Assembly (NCBI GenBank): GCA_022652985.1
Contig: JALCRY010000010.1
Coordinates: 1 to 55,483, forward strand
Source of the DNA: Eubacteriaceae bacterium
Lineage (GTDB): Bacteria > Bacillota > Clostridia > Peptostreptococcales > Anaerovoracaceae
Direction: 5' to 3'
Length of the DNA: 55,483 nt
The position numbers were made by a program, and so were the translations under genes. The notes below the pieces were generated by a model, which was given only the letters and a program-made list of their open reading frames with translations, made no database searches and was not told the origin of the DNA. This document shows positions 17,826 to 25,819 of this stretch, one piece after another (positions within the stretch are counted from its first letter, which is position 1; every line of letters begins with the position of its first letter).

Positions 17826-19364
17826 ATGATCTTTTGTCTGGTTGCGGCAGGATGTTACGGAATCGAAGAGATGGTGCCTGCTGCCGGCCCGGGCATGACT
17901 GTGATCATGCTTATTGTGCTGCCGTTCATCTGGGGGCTCCCGTTCGGACTGGTGGCGAGCGAGCTCGGCTCAGTGCGTCCGCAGGAAGGCGGATATTACA
18001 AGTGGGTGCAGGAGGCGTTCGGCGAGTTCTGGGGATTCCAGGCCGGCTGGTGGCGCACAGTGTCCATTTACATCGACAATACACTTTATGTCATTCTGGC
18101 CGGCGGTTATGCAGCGACGGAATGGCATCTTTCCCCGATCCAGGAATTTATCCTGAAAGCAGTAATGATCATTATCTTCACTTATATCAATGTTCGCGGC
18201 GTCAAAGATGTCGGCATCGTGAGTACGGTGCTTTCGATAATCGTTATCGCGTCCTTTGCCGTGGCGGCAGTGGTGGGCTTCATGCACTGGTCGGGAGGCA
18301 TCGGTCCGATCACGCCGGCGCCGGCGGAAAATTTCGGCGACTGGCTGTATTACATCGGCTCCGGGATCTCGATCGGGATGTGGATGTATTCGGGCTATGA
18401 GTCCATGTCGACTATCGCCGGGGAAATAGAAGACCCTCAGGTGATTTCCAAGGGAACGATCCTGTCGGTCCCGCTGATAATGCTCGTATATATTCTGCCG
18501 ACGATCGCGGGCCTCGGCTCGGTAGGCAAGTGGCAGCTCTGGGGCACCGAAGTCGGCAATATCGGCTACTCTGACATTTTCACGAATTACATAGGTCCTG
18601 CGTCGGGCGTCGTATTCATAGTTGTATCGATCCTCGCGCAGTGCTCGATCTACAATACTTATATTGCCTCCGGTTCGCGGGGATTTTTCTCCCTGGCCGG
18701 CGATCACCTGGCGCCGCCTGTACTCGTACGGTGCGACAAAAAGCGCGGAGTGCCGTATGTCGCGGTGCTTTCGGTGGGCATAGTAAATCTGGTACTCTGC
18801 ATGCTGCCGTTCGATGTCGTAGTGGTGGTGGACGTCTTCATGCTGATCTCGTCATACATACTCGTTTATCTGGCGGAGCTGAAGCTGCGGAAGACGATCC
18901 CGCGCGAGGAATACAAATTCAGGATCCCGGGAGGAAAATGGTTTATCTACACCCTGTGCATCGTTCCGATGACGGTGGCAGTAATATCGTTTTTCATCAA
19001 CGGTTCTGATTATTTCATCGGCGGCATGGTCGGAGTGGCGACGGGTCCGCTGCTTTATGCGGTCTGGAAAAGAAAATACGGCGGCATCACGCCGAAAGAT
19101 CCGCGTACCGGTCTCGGTTTCGGAGACCTGAAGCACATCTCCAATATTATGTTCATACTCTCGGGCCTCGGCGCAGTCGGGATATTGTTCCTGCCGCGAT
19201 ATGAAGCGGGACTGACCTCGGCCGACTATTTCGGCGGGCTCTTTGCCGGATACGGAAACGTGCAGACAGTAATATTCGTACTGATCGGCGCGGGCACTGT
19301 TATTACTGCAGTCCTCGGCGCGGTGATACGGAGACTTGACGGGAGAGCGCATACGAATGGGTGA
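17826..19364 (+). CDS. APC-superfamily amino acid/polyamine permease
   Basis: 512 aa from the first ATG, about 12 hydrophobic helices. The region GIEEMVPAAGPG, then ELGSVRPQEGGYYKWVQEAFG and the GFQAGWWRTVSIYIDN loop resembles the polyamine-uptake (PUT) branch of the APC family, with the unwound helix I motif and the amphipathic loop 2. Cytoplasmic-membrane transporter for amino acids or polyamines; direction and substrate not assignable. The start is uncertain: in-frame sequence upstream encodes a plausible cytoplasmic N-terminus (about NNGLKKQDLSVTTIVF) that runs back to recR with no ATG, GTG or TTG codon, and the ATG used here falls inside helix I and lacks a close ribosome binding site. 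The last 8 bases overlap the MFS gene. Confidence 0.85.
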   Translation: MIFCLVAAGCYGIEEMVPAAGPGMTVIMLIVLPFIWGLPFGLVASELGSVRPQEGGYYKWVQEAFGEFWGFQAGWWRTVSIYIDNTLYVILAGGYAATEWHLSPIQEFILKAVMIIIFTYINVRGVKDVGIVSTVLSIIVIASFAVAAVVGFMHWSGGIGPITPAPAENFGDWLYYIGSGISIGMWMYSGYESMSTIAGEIEDPQVISKGTILSVPLIMLVYILPTIAGLGSVGKWQLWGTEVGNIGYSDIFTNYIGPASGVVFIVVSILAQCSIYNTYIASGSRGFFSLAGDHLAPPVLVRCDKKRGVPYVAVLSVGIVNLVLCMLPFDVVVVVDVFMLISSYILVYLAELKLRKTIPREEYKFRIPGGKWFIYTLCIVPMTVAVISFFINGSDYFIGGMVGVATGPLLYAVWKRKYGGITPKDPRTGLGFGDLKHISNIMFILSGLGAVGILFLPRYEAGLTSADYFGGLFAGYGNVQTVIFVLIGAGTVITAVLGAVIRRLDGRAHTNG

Positions 19365-20748
19365 GAGACTGAATAAAAAGTATACGAAAAAAGAAGCGAC
19401 GATCCTGCGCATCTGCGTGATAACCGCTGTCGTGACGACCTTCTCCGGAAGCTCGCTGAACATTGCGGTGCCGTTCATCGAGAAAAGTTTCCACATGGGC
19501 GCGACCTCGGTGGGCTGGGTCATCACGACCTACATGCTCGTGACATCGGCCCTGTCTGTTCCGATGGGCAAATTTTCAGCCAAGATCGGCATGAAAAAGG
19601 GACTGATCATCGGGATCGGCATCTTCGGCACCATGACATTCGCGGCAACATTTGCTGTGAGCGGTCCGATGATAATCACGCTCAGAGCCCTGCAGGGCCT
19701 GGGCTCGTCATTCCTTTTCGCCACGAATATGGCAATAGTCGTCCTCACGTTCCCGGCCGAGAAGAGCGGCGAAGCTCTCGGCATCATGACTGCCGGCACA
19801 TATACCGGGCTGTCGCTGGGGCCGGTCATCGGAGGTCTGCTCACACAGTACTTCGGCTGGCGCTCGATATTCATTGTAATGACGATCGTAAGTCTGGCCG
19901 CATTTATTCCGGCTGTCAGAGATCTTGACTGGAAGAACGAGCCGAAGCATCCGGAACTCGACATGGACATGCGCGGCACTATCCTCTATATGGCGGGGCT
20001 GGTGCTGTCGATATACGGCTTTTCGAACATTGCCTCCGGCACATTCGGCTGGGCGCTCCTGGGAATAGGGATAGCGCTCCTGCTGCTTTTCGTTTTCGCG
20101 GAGACTCATACGGACGACCCTGTCGTTACCGTCAGCATCTTCGCACACAACGCGATCTTCACACTTTCGAACATTACTGCACTGCTGAACTACAGTGCGA
20201 TATTTACGATAAGTTACCTGATTTCGATCTATCTGCAGGTGATCATGGGGTACAGTTCCCGGACCGCCGGCCTGATCCTCGTCGTGCAGCCGCTCATGCA
20301 GGCGCTGCTGTCGCCGCGGATCGGAAAACTTTCGGATAAGGTGGCGCCGTGGAAACTGGTAACGCTGGGCATGGGAATATGCGTGGCGGTGCTGTTCGAA
20401 TTCTCGCTGCTTCATATGGAATCTCCGCTGTGGCTGGTGATCCTGATGCTCGCATGCGCCGGAGTGGGCGTGGCGTTTTTCAGCGCGCCGAATACGAACA
20501 TGATAATGTCGTCGGTAGGCCCGTCCGACAAGACTTTCGCTTCTGCGACTCTCGCCACGATGCGGACGATCGGGCAGACGACGGGTATGGCTGTCGTCAC
20601 GCTTATCGCAGGCATGTATGTGGGCAATCAGGCCCTGGAGACGGCGCCGAAATCGCTGCTGATCGAGACTGTCCACTGGTGCTTCCTGGTGTCCACGGCT
20701 CTCTGCGTCGCCGGCGCGGTCATGAGCATAAGCAGGAAGAAAGCGTAA
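19357..20748 (+). CDS. MFS transporter, DHA2-like drug efflux family
   Basis: 463 aa, about 14 hydrophobic segments. Motifs: SSLNIAVPFIEKSF and VGWVITTYMLV in helices 1-2, GKFSAKIGMKKGLIIG (motif A region), LRALQGLGSSFLF (motif B) and GTYTGLSLGPVIGGLL (motif C, antiporter signature). These fit proton-coupled multidrug exporters of the EmrB/QacA type. The ATG at 19357 has GGGAG about 11 bases upstream and overlaps the permease gene, so both are likely co-expressed; an earlier in-frame TTG is less likely. The stop codon sits in a 17-bp tandem duplication. Confidence 0.9.
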   Translation: MGERLNKKYTKKEATILRICVITAVVTTFSGSSLNIAVPFIEKSFHMGATSVGWVITTYMLVTSALSVPMGKFSAKIGMKKGLIIGIGIFGTMTFAATFAVSGPMIITLRALQGLGSSFLFATNMAIVVLTFPAEKSGEALGIMTAGTYTGLSLGPVIGGLLTQYFGWRSIFIVMTIVSLAAFIPAVRDLDWKNEPKHPELDMDMRGTILYMAGLVLSIYGFSNIASGTFGWALLGIGIALLLLFVFAETHTDDPVVTVSIFAHNAIFTLSNITALLNYSAIFTISYLISIYLQVIMGYSSRTAGLILVVQPLMQALLSPRIGKLSDKVAPWKLVTLGMGICVAVLFEFSLLHMESPLWLVILMLACAGVGVAFFSAPNTNMIMSSVGPSDKTFASATLATMRTIGQTTGMAVVTLIAGMYVGNQALETAPKSLLIETVHWCFLVSTALCVAGAVMSISRKKA

Positions 20749-20910
20749 GCCGGAAGAAAGCGTAATCAATGTGTCCCCGCGCAAATCAGAATGATACGGC
20801 ACACCACGTGCCTGAACCGGCTCAATACCCGTGCTCCCAGTGTAAGTCGGGATTCTGAGAAAAATCATTATTTACAAGAATGCACATGCTGGAAAAAAGT
20901 GAATTCAAAA

Positions 20911-20951
20911 TAAGGTACCATTGACGGGTATTTCGCTGGATTGGTACCTTA
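20911..20951. repeat. Inverted repeat pair A (TAAGGTACCA boxes)
   Basis: TAAGGTACCA at 20911-20920 faces TGGTACCTTA at 20942-20951, a perfect 10-bp inverted repeat with a 21-bp gap. An identical pair lies 136 bp downstream. As RNA it would be a stable hairpin; as DNA, two palindromic GGTACC-core boxes. Confidence 0.85.
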
Positions 20952-21046
20952 TCCAATGGGCTGCAGCGATTGAATGTATGCTCAATCCGCATATATCAGT
21001 GAAAACGGGCAATGTTAGCTGTGGCTAACCGCTGTGACCCACTTCT

Positions 21047-21087
21047 TAAGGTACCAAAATGAAAGAAAATCTTCCATTGGTACCTTA
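21047..21087. repeat. Inverted repeat pair B (TAAGGTACCA boxes)
   Basis: TAAGGTACCA at 21047-21056 faces TGGTACCTTA at 21078-21087, again a 21-bp gap and 31-bp offset, exactly as in pair A. The intervening sequences of A and B differ, so the arms and the spacing are what is conserved. Confidence 0.85.
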
Positions 21088-21226
21088 TTGCGAGAATCCC
21101 CTGATAACGGTGAGGCGCCGGGCCTAAACCAATACTATACACATAGTTATATACAGACATGGGCAGAGAGAATTTTACCGGGAAGAAATCACAGGCCGAT
21201 ATATTGAAAGATGACAGCTTTTTCAT

Positions 21227-21255
21227 TTGCCTGTGCAGCATATTACTGTTACAAT
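21227..21255 (+). promoter_or_regulatory. Candidate sigma-A promoter of M50 protease gene
   Basis: TTGCCT (21227-21232), 17-bp spacer, TACAAT (21250-21255). It leaves an untranslated leader of about 75 bases. Confidence 0.65.
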
Positions 21256-21338
21256 AAGCTAATAATGCGGCAGCGTCCGATCTGCGGATCCGGGCGGCCG
21301 GCATAAAAAATACCTTCAGCAGAAAAGAGGAAAGTGTA

Positions 21339-22061
21339 GTGAACAACAGAAGAATAGACCCGTTTATGATGCTGTTCCTGGCATTTATGGTGTATGCCGG
21401 ATTCAGGGACGGCATGTACAGCGCCAGCCCGCGTGAATGGCTGCTTACAAAAATATATATCCTGCCCGGCATAATAATCGGCCTGGCGTTCCACGAATTC
21501 GCGCATGCGGAAGTCGCGTACAGACTGGGCGATCAGACGCCGAGGTATCAGGGGCGGCTCACACTGAACCCGCTGGCCCATATGGATCTGGTGGGATTCA
21601 TCTCGCTGGTTTTTATAGGCTTCGGCTGGGGGAAACCGGTGGAAATTGATCCGAACAATTTCAAGCACCGCAGGAGAGACGAGATGCTCGTCGCGTTTGC
21701 GGGCGTAGTCATGAATTTCCTTCTCGCGGTGGCGTTCACGCTGATCCTGAAATGGTATATGGGGATGATCGGCTACACGACATATACGCTGAGCTCATGG
21801 CAGGGCACTTTGTATTACATCATCCTGTATGCGATACAGATAAACCTCGTCCTGATGATCTTCAACCTGATGCCTGTTCCGCCGCTCGACGGCTGGAATA
21901 TCATCACGGAAATATTCAACCTGCGCAAATACAACTGGTACTGGAAAGTTTACAGATACGGGTGGTTTATTCTGATGGCCCTCATCATGTTCAATTTTAC
22001 GGATGTGGTCCTGAACAGAGGAGTCGATTTTTTCCTCGGGATACTATCGCATCTGCTCTAA
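21339..22061 (+). CDS. Site-2 protease family (M50) membrane metallopeptidase
   Basis: 240 aa, four to six hydrophobic segments. Zinc site HEFAH (His52, Glu53, His56) lies in a membrane helix; NPLAHMD (residues 77-83) and NLMPVPPLDGW provide the third ligand and the conserved NxxPxPxLDG motif of the family. No PDZ or CBS domain, so it belongs to the minimal group of uncharacterised S2P homologs common in Clostridia. It would cut transmembrane helices, perhaps of an anti-sigma factor or a signal peptide remnant, at the cytoplasmic membrane. GTG start with AGAGGAAAG upstream. Its end overlaps the convergent HAD gene by 18 bases. Confidence 0.9.
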   Translation: MNNRRIDPFMMLFLAFMVYAGFRDGMYSASPREWLLTKIYILPGIIIGLAFHEFAHAEVAYRLGDQTPRYQGRLTLNPLAHMDLVGFISLVFIGFGWGKPVEIDPNNFKHRRRDEMLVAFAGVVMNFLLAVAFTLILKWYMGMIGYTTYTLSSWQGTLYYIILYAIQINLVLMIFNLMPVPPLDGWNIITEIFNLRKYNWYWKVYRYGWFILMALIMFNFTDVVLNRGVDFFLGILSHLL

Positions 22062-22691
22062 AAGATCAGACATATTTTCAGCATAGATATCGCAGAGATG
22101 CGATATCTTTTTTGTGTCGGCTCGCATGCTTTCGTCATAAATACCCGCCGTGCGGAAGCCGGCGTTTTTTGCAGTAATGAGCGCGTAGTACGCATCGTCG
22201 ACGACCCAGGTGTTTTCTTTTTCCGTTCCGAGCCGGCTCAGCGCTTCTTCAAAGATCCGCGGCTCGTCCTTGCCGCTCGATTCGGTCGAAGTGATTATGA
22301 ACTCGAAACTGCCGATGATCCCGGTATGCTCCAGCGCCATTCTGACCTGTGCGGATTCGGTGGAAGAGGCAACACAAAGCTTCACGCCGGATCCCTGCGC
22401 GTAATTGATGAATTCCGCCGCGCCTTCCTTGAGTACGACATCATAGCGGTAATAATCATCCATTACTGCCATTACGCCGTCTATTATTTCCGGCCACTCC
22501 TTGTCGATCCCGTACCTGCTGCGGAAGTATTCCGCCGACTGTTTCAGACTGAATGTCTTGAGCTTGTCGTTCAGATCCGGCTCCGGCTCGATGCCCTGTT
22601 TTATCAGGTATTTATCGCCGACCGACATCCACTGCGGCATGGAATCCGTGAGCGTGCCGTCCATATCCATTATCAATCCCTGTGCTTTCAT
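22044..22691 (-). CDS. HAD-superfamily phosphatase (beta-phosphoglucomutase-like)
   Basis: 215 aa. Motif I MDMDGTLTDS (Asp9 nucleophile, Asp11), motif II CVASSTE, motif III Lys in SSGKDEPRIF and motif IV WVVDDAYYAL, with a four-helix cap between motifs I and II. This is the subclass IA layout of phosphoglycolate phosphatases and beta-phosphoglucomutases. The specific substrate is unknown. It is convergent with the M50 gene, overlapping its last 18 bases, and divergent from the amidase gene. Confidence 0.88.
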   Translation of the reverse strand: MKAQGLIMDMDGTLTDSMPQWMSVGDKYLIKQGIEPEPDLNDKLKTFSLKQSAEYFRSRYGIDKEWPEIIDGVMAVMDDYYRYDVVLKEGAAEFINYAQGSGVKLCVASSTESAQVRMALEHTGIIGSFEFIITSTESSGKDEPRIFEEALSRLGTEKENTWVVDDAYYALITAKNAGFRTAGIYDESMRADTKKISHLCDIYAENMSDLLEQMR

Positions 22692-22792
22692 GTTTCCATT
22701 CTATTGCAAACAGCGGATGTTTTCAAGGCGCCGCGGCGTCATATCGCACCGTTGTCATTATTAAAGTTTGATTAAAGGCGCGTGAAGTTTGG

Positions 22793-22814
22793 GTGAAATT
22801 GGAAATTCCTTCAC
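22793..22814. promoter_or_regulatory. Imperfect 22-bp palindrome upstream of amidase gene
   Basis: GTGAA and TTCAC arms flank a GGAA-A-TTCC centre, just upstream of a likely -10 region near 22835. Position between two divergent genes suggests an operator; no protein can be named. Confidence 0.3.
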
Positions 22815-22894
22815 AATGCGGCCGGGAAAGTCTGCTATTATGATATAAGAAAAATGACATTGAAGTAATAACTGACAGAATCGGGGGATAGTTT

Positions 22895-24766
22895 ATGAAT
22901 TGTAAGAACGGGATCAGCAGCAAAAGAGTGAAGGCCTTCTGGGGAGTACTCTTGTCACTTTGCGTGGCCTTTACTTTCCTGCCTGCCGCGCTGCCGTCAT
23001 CCGCAAATGCTGTTTCGGCGTCAAATGCCGCAGCCGCTTTGTACAAGGCGGACGGGAAAACGGTGGTGCGATATTACTCGTCGCTCAGCAGTGCGATCAA
23101 GGGTCTGAGCAACAACAACAGGATCATCAAAGTGCTCAATAAAAACGTCACGCTGACGGGCAGCATCACGGTGAACAGAGATTACAAATATACTATCGAC
23201 CTGAACGGACACACTGTCACGGGCAGCAGCACAGCGGCATTACTGAACATTACTGCCGGCACAGTCGGCATAGCGAACGGAACCATTACTAATACGGGCG
23301 GCGGAAGCGCCGTGGCGGAAAATGGCGGCAATGCCGTGCTCCCTGAAAATTATTCCGGATCGCTTTCGTCATCGTCACTCGGCAGTATCCCACAGGCGCA
23401 TTTCGTGAACCTGACCGCTGAAGGCAGCGGCAGTCAGACGCTGAACGGGTCGGCCTGGACTTCGGGATCGAGATTCATCCGCACCGGCAGCAGCCTGCAT
23501 CTGAACTTTGCCCCGACTGATACATCAACTTACGAGGTGGCGGGCCTGACGGTCAACGGCTCGAAAAAGGGCAAGGTCACAAGCTATACGATAGCTGATT
23601 CTTCGAGGACACGCGACTATAGCATTTCTGTCAAATATGATTATATTTCCTTCAACGTGAAAGCTGAGACCATGATGGGCTCCTCTGCTAACACGATCTG
23701 CGGCTCGATCGATCCTGCGGGAACGACGGCTGTCAGGAAAGGTGAAAGCCGGACCTTTACGATCAGCACCAAAGACGGTTATCAGCTCAACGATGTAGTT
23801 GTCGACGGCGTCAGCCAGGGCGCGGTCACCTCGTACACGTTCAGCAATGTCAACGAAGACCACACTATCAGCGCCTATTACGAAAAGACGGCTCTTTTCA
23901 TCATGCTGGATCCGGGCCATTTCAAAAATTACAATAAAGGCGCCGTCTCGGGATATTATGAAGGCAACCAGATGTGGAAACTCAGTAATTATCTGGAAAG
24001 CGCACTGAAGCAATATCCGGGAATAATCGTCGGCAAAACTAAGAGCTCACTGATGACATACGAATCGGGCGTTTATGCGCGCGGCCTTAAAGCCCAGGGT
24101 TACGACCTGTTCATATCACTGCATTCCAATTCATCGGATGTGTCATCGGTCGATTATCCGCTGGCAATAGTTTCGGCGAATGAGCCGATGTACACCGAAG
24201 CCCGCGGCATCGGCGTGAAGCTCGCGAAAGTCGTCAGATCGACAATGAACACAAAGCAGAGCTATCAGATCTGGGTAAAGAGACAGTCTGACGGGCGTGA
24301 CTGGTACGGAGTAATAAGGGGCGCCGCGAAGTATGACGTTCCTGCAGTAATAGTCGAGCATTCGTTCCATTCGAACAGGACGGCGGCGAAGTGGCTGATG
24401 AGCGACGCCAACCTGCAGGAAATGGCCAATAATGAAGCCGCCGCCATCGCGGACTACTACGGCTTGTCGAAGGACGGTACTGTGGCTGCGCCGAAGAAGC
24501 CTTCCGGTTTCAAACTCACAGTCAAGAGTTCCTCCAAAATAAAAATATCCTGGACGAAGAGTCTGGGCGCGACAGGGTATCAGATATATAGAAAAAACAG
24601 CTCCGGAAACTATGTGAGGATCGCGACCACATCGTCATCCTCTTACACGGATTCGGGACTCACTTCTAAGACGACCTACACTTATAAAGTACGGGCCTAC
24701 CGCACCAACGGATCGTCGAAAACCACGAGCTCATGTGCTTCGGCCAGATCTGCCACGACAAAATAG
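22895..24766 (+). CDS. Secreted N-acetylmuramoyl-L-alanine amidase with FN3 domain
   Basis: 623 aa. Signal peptide about residues 1-40. Residues 48-330 hold a beta-rich region (a TVNRDYKYTIDLNGHTV segment like right-handed beta repeats, then two Ig/MG-like modules ending in NVNEDHTISAYYE). The Amidase_3 catalytic domain starts near 333, with zinc ligands His342 (LDPGH), Glu356 and His410 (SLHSN) and catalytic Glu488 (VEHSFHS). A fibronectin type III domain closes the protein (about 533-620). It cleaves the MurNAc-L-Ala bond in peptidoglycan outside the membrane. The domain order, with a large N-terminal adhesion-like region, suggests a surface-located wall hydrolase. Codon use matches its neighbours. 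Confidence 0.92.
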   Translation: MNCKNGISSKRVKAFWGVLLSLCVAFTFLPAALPSSANAVSASNAAAALYKADGKTVVRYYSSLSSAIKGLSNNNRIIKVLNKNVTLTGSITVNRDYKYTIDLNGHTVTGSSTAALLNITAGTVGIANGTITNTGGGSAVAENGGNAVLPENYSGSLSSSSLGSIPQAHFVNLTAEGSGSQTLNGSAWTSGSRFIRTGSSLHLNFAPTDTSTYEVAGLTVNGSKKGKVTSYTIADSSRTRDYSISVKYDYISFNVKAETMMGSSANTICGSIDPAGTTAVRKGESRTFTISTKDGYQLNDVVVDGVSQGAVTSYTFSNVNEDHTISAYYEKTALFIMLDPGHFKNYNKGAVSGYYEGNQMWKLSNYLESALKQYPGIIVGKTKSSLMTYESGVYARGLKAQGYDLFISLHSNSSDVSSVDYPLAIVSANEPMYTEARGIGVKLAKVVRSTMNTKQSYQIWVKRQSDGRDWYGVIRGAAKYDVPAVIVEHSFHSNRTAAKWLMSDANLQEMANNEAAAIADYYGLSKDGTVAAPKKPSGFKLTVKSSSKIKISWTKSLGATGYQIYRKNSSGNYVRIATTSSSSYTDSGLTSKTTYTYKVRAYRTNGSSKTTSSCASARSATTK

Positions 24767-24885
24767 GCGGCCGCAATAAGACAGCCGCAATACATACGGG
24801 CACGATAAAACAGCCGACCGCGACATTAAAGACGGCCGCGATAAAACAGCCGACCGCGACAATACCGACGGTCATGACAAAATAG
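24767..24885. repeat. Degenerate 36-bp repeats directly after amidase gene
   Basis: CGATAAAACAGCCGACCGCG occurs at 24803 and at 24839, 36 bp apart; a shorter, more diverged unit starts near 24772. GACAAAATAG is found at the amidase stop codon and again near 24876, bracketing the block. Together these suggest tandem copying starting at the gene's 3' end. Confidence 0.7.
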
Positions 24886-24949
24886 ATCGTTACGGCAATG
24901 AAGCCGCACGAGTAAATATATGGACCAGTTGAGTTTGGTAACTCAGATC

Positions 24950-24981
24950 AAAAAGCGGAGCAGCAATATGCTCCGCTTTTT
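24950..24981. terminator. Bidirectional-type intrinsic terminator
   Basis: AAAAGCGGAGCA (24951-24962) pairs fully with TGCTCCGCTTTT (24969-24980) around a 6-base loop. A and T runs on each side allow function on either strand; it terminates the amidase transcript. Confidence 0.9.
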
Positions 24982-25066
24982 GCTCGTCTTCATTTATCAT
25001 GACCATTGTCATGACCATTCGCATGCGTGGTCACGGATATTAACATGCTCGACGGCAGCCATTTTC

Positions 25067-25450
25067 GTATGCTCTATTCAGCGATTAGATGAGGTCTGCA
25101 GTGCCTGTATCTGACCAATAGACCTTACTTTTTCATCGATCACGGCCGTTTGTATGCTCTATTCAGCGATTAGATGAGGTCTGCAGTACCGGTATCCGGC
25201 CAATAGACCTTACTTTTTCATCGATCACGGTCGTTTGTATGCTCTATTCAGCGATTAGATGAGGTCTGCAGTGCCGATATCTGACCAATAGACCTTACTT
25301 TTTCATCGATCACGGTCGTTTGTATGCTCTATTCAGCGATTAGATGAGGTCTGAAGTGCCGGTATCCGGCCAATAGACCTTACTTTTTCATCGATCACGG
25401 CCGTTTGTATGCTCTATTCTGAGATTAGATGAGGTCTGCAGTGCCGATAT
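25067..25450. repeat. Array 1: five 85-bp tandem hairpin units
   Basis: Units start with GTATGCTCTATT at 25067, 25152, 25237, 25322 and 25407, an exact 85-bp period. Each has GATTAGATGAGGTCTG, a GCCGRTATCCGGC core (short stem), AATAGACC, then a T-rich linker with TTTTTCATCGATCACGG. Units differ by few substitutions. AGGTCT pairs with AGACCT and, in the last unit, GTATGCTC pairs with GAGCATAC. The fifth unit passes into a 36-bp array. The same unit recurs at 45927-46250. Confidence 0.95.
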
Positions 25451-25594
25451 CCGGCCCACGGAGCATACAAGACAGCTGCCAGGTATCCGGCCCACGGAGC
25501 ATACAAGACAGCCGCCCGATATCCGGCCCACGGAGCATACAAGACAGCCGCCCGATATCCGGCCCACAGAGCATACAAGCCGGCAGCCGCCAGA
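25451..25594. repeat. 36-bp tandem array, four copies
   Basis: CCGGCCCACGGAGCATACAA begins at 25451, 25487, 25523 and 25559, period 36. The unit consists of the right half of the 85-bp element (core CCGG to arm GAGCATAC) plus a linker with GACAGCCGCC. It appears to have arisen by repeated copying of that half. Confidence 0.92.
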
Positions 25595-25716
25595 CAGCCG
25601 GCTAACGGGGCATTCAATGTGGCCGGATCAGATAGTGCCTGCACGCTCGACGCGGTAATATCTCCCGCCGCTGCGGACGCCGCTGTCCCCCGCAAACACC
25701 CTTAGTGACGAAATTG

Positions 25717-25743
25717 TTAGCACTCTTTACGATTGAGTGCCAA
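25717..25743. promoter_or_regulatory. CIRCE element (HrcA operator) upstream of clpB
   Basis: TTAGCACTC, a 9-base gap and GAGTGCCAA match the CIRCE consensus (TTAGCACTC-N9-GAGTGCTAA) with one mismatch. HrcA binds this site and represses chaperone genes until heat stress. It lies about 34 bases before a TATAAT -10 box at 25777-25782, so it overlaps the promoter region of clpB. Confidence 0.93.
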
Positions 25744-25819
25744 AAAACTGTTTACTTTTTGAAAAAGGGGTATTAATATAATGTCAAGGTAAGTTACAAA
25801 TTCAAAAGGAGGCAAAACT

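Larger units (their letters stand above)
20749..21338. other. 590-bp intergenic region with inverted repeats, no clear gene
   Basis: Contains the second copy of a 17-bp tandem duplication that includes the MFS stop, a possible 29-codon open frame (20769-20858) with four cysteines but a weak ribosome binding site, two matched inverted-repeat pairs described separately, a small hairpin (GTTAGC-TGTG-GCTAAC, about 21014-21029) and the promoter of the M50 gene. No tRNA or transposase remains were recognised. Confidence 0.6.

Noticed and set aside
20761-20870. tRNA or tRNA-like remnant after the MFS gene
   Set aside because: No cloverleaf with acceptor and T arm could be formed; the resemblance was limited to a few GC-rich stretches.
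24666-24875. Minus-strand frame with VAVGCFI repeats
   Set aside because: It arises from translating the degenerate 36-bp repeat and has no ribosome binding site.
25067-25594. CRISPR array
   Set aside because: Periods of 85 and 36 bp repeat the full unit without unique spacers, and there are no cas genes.
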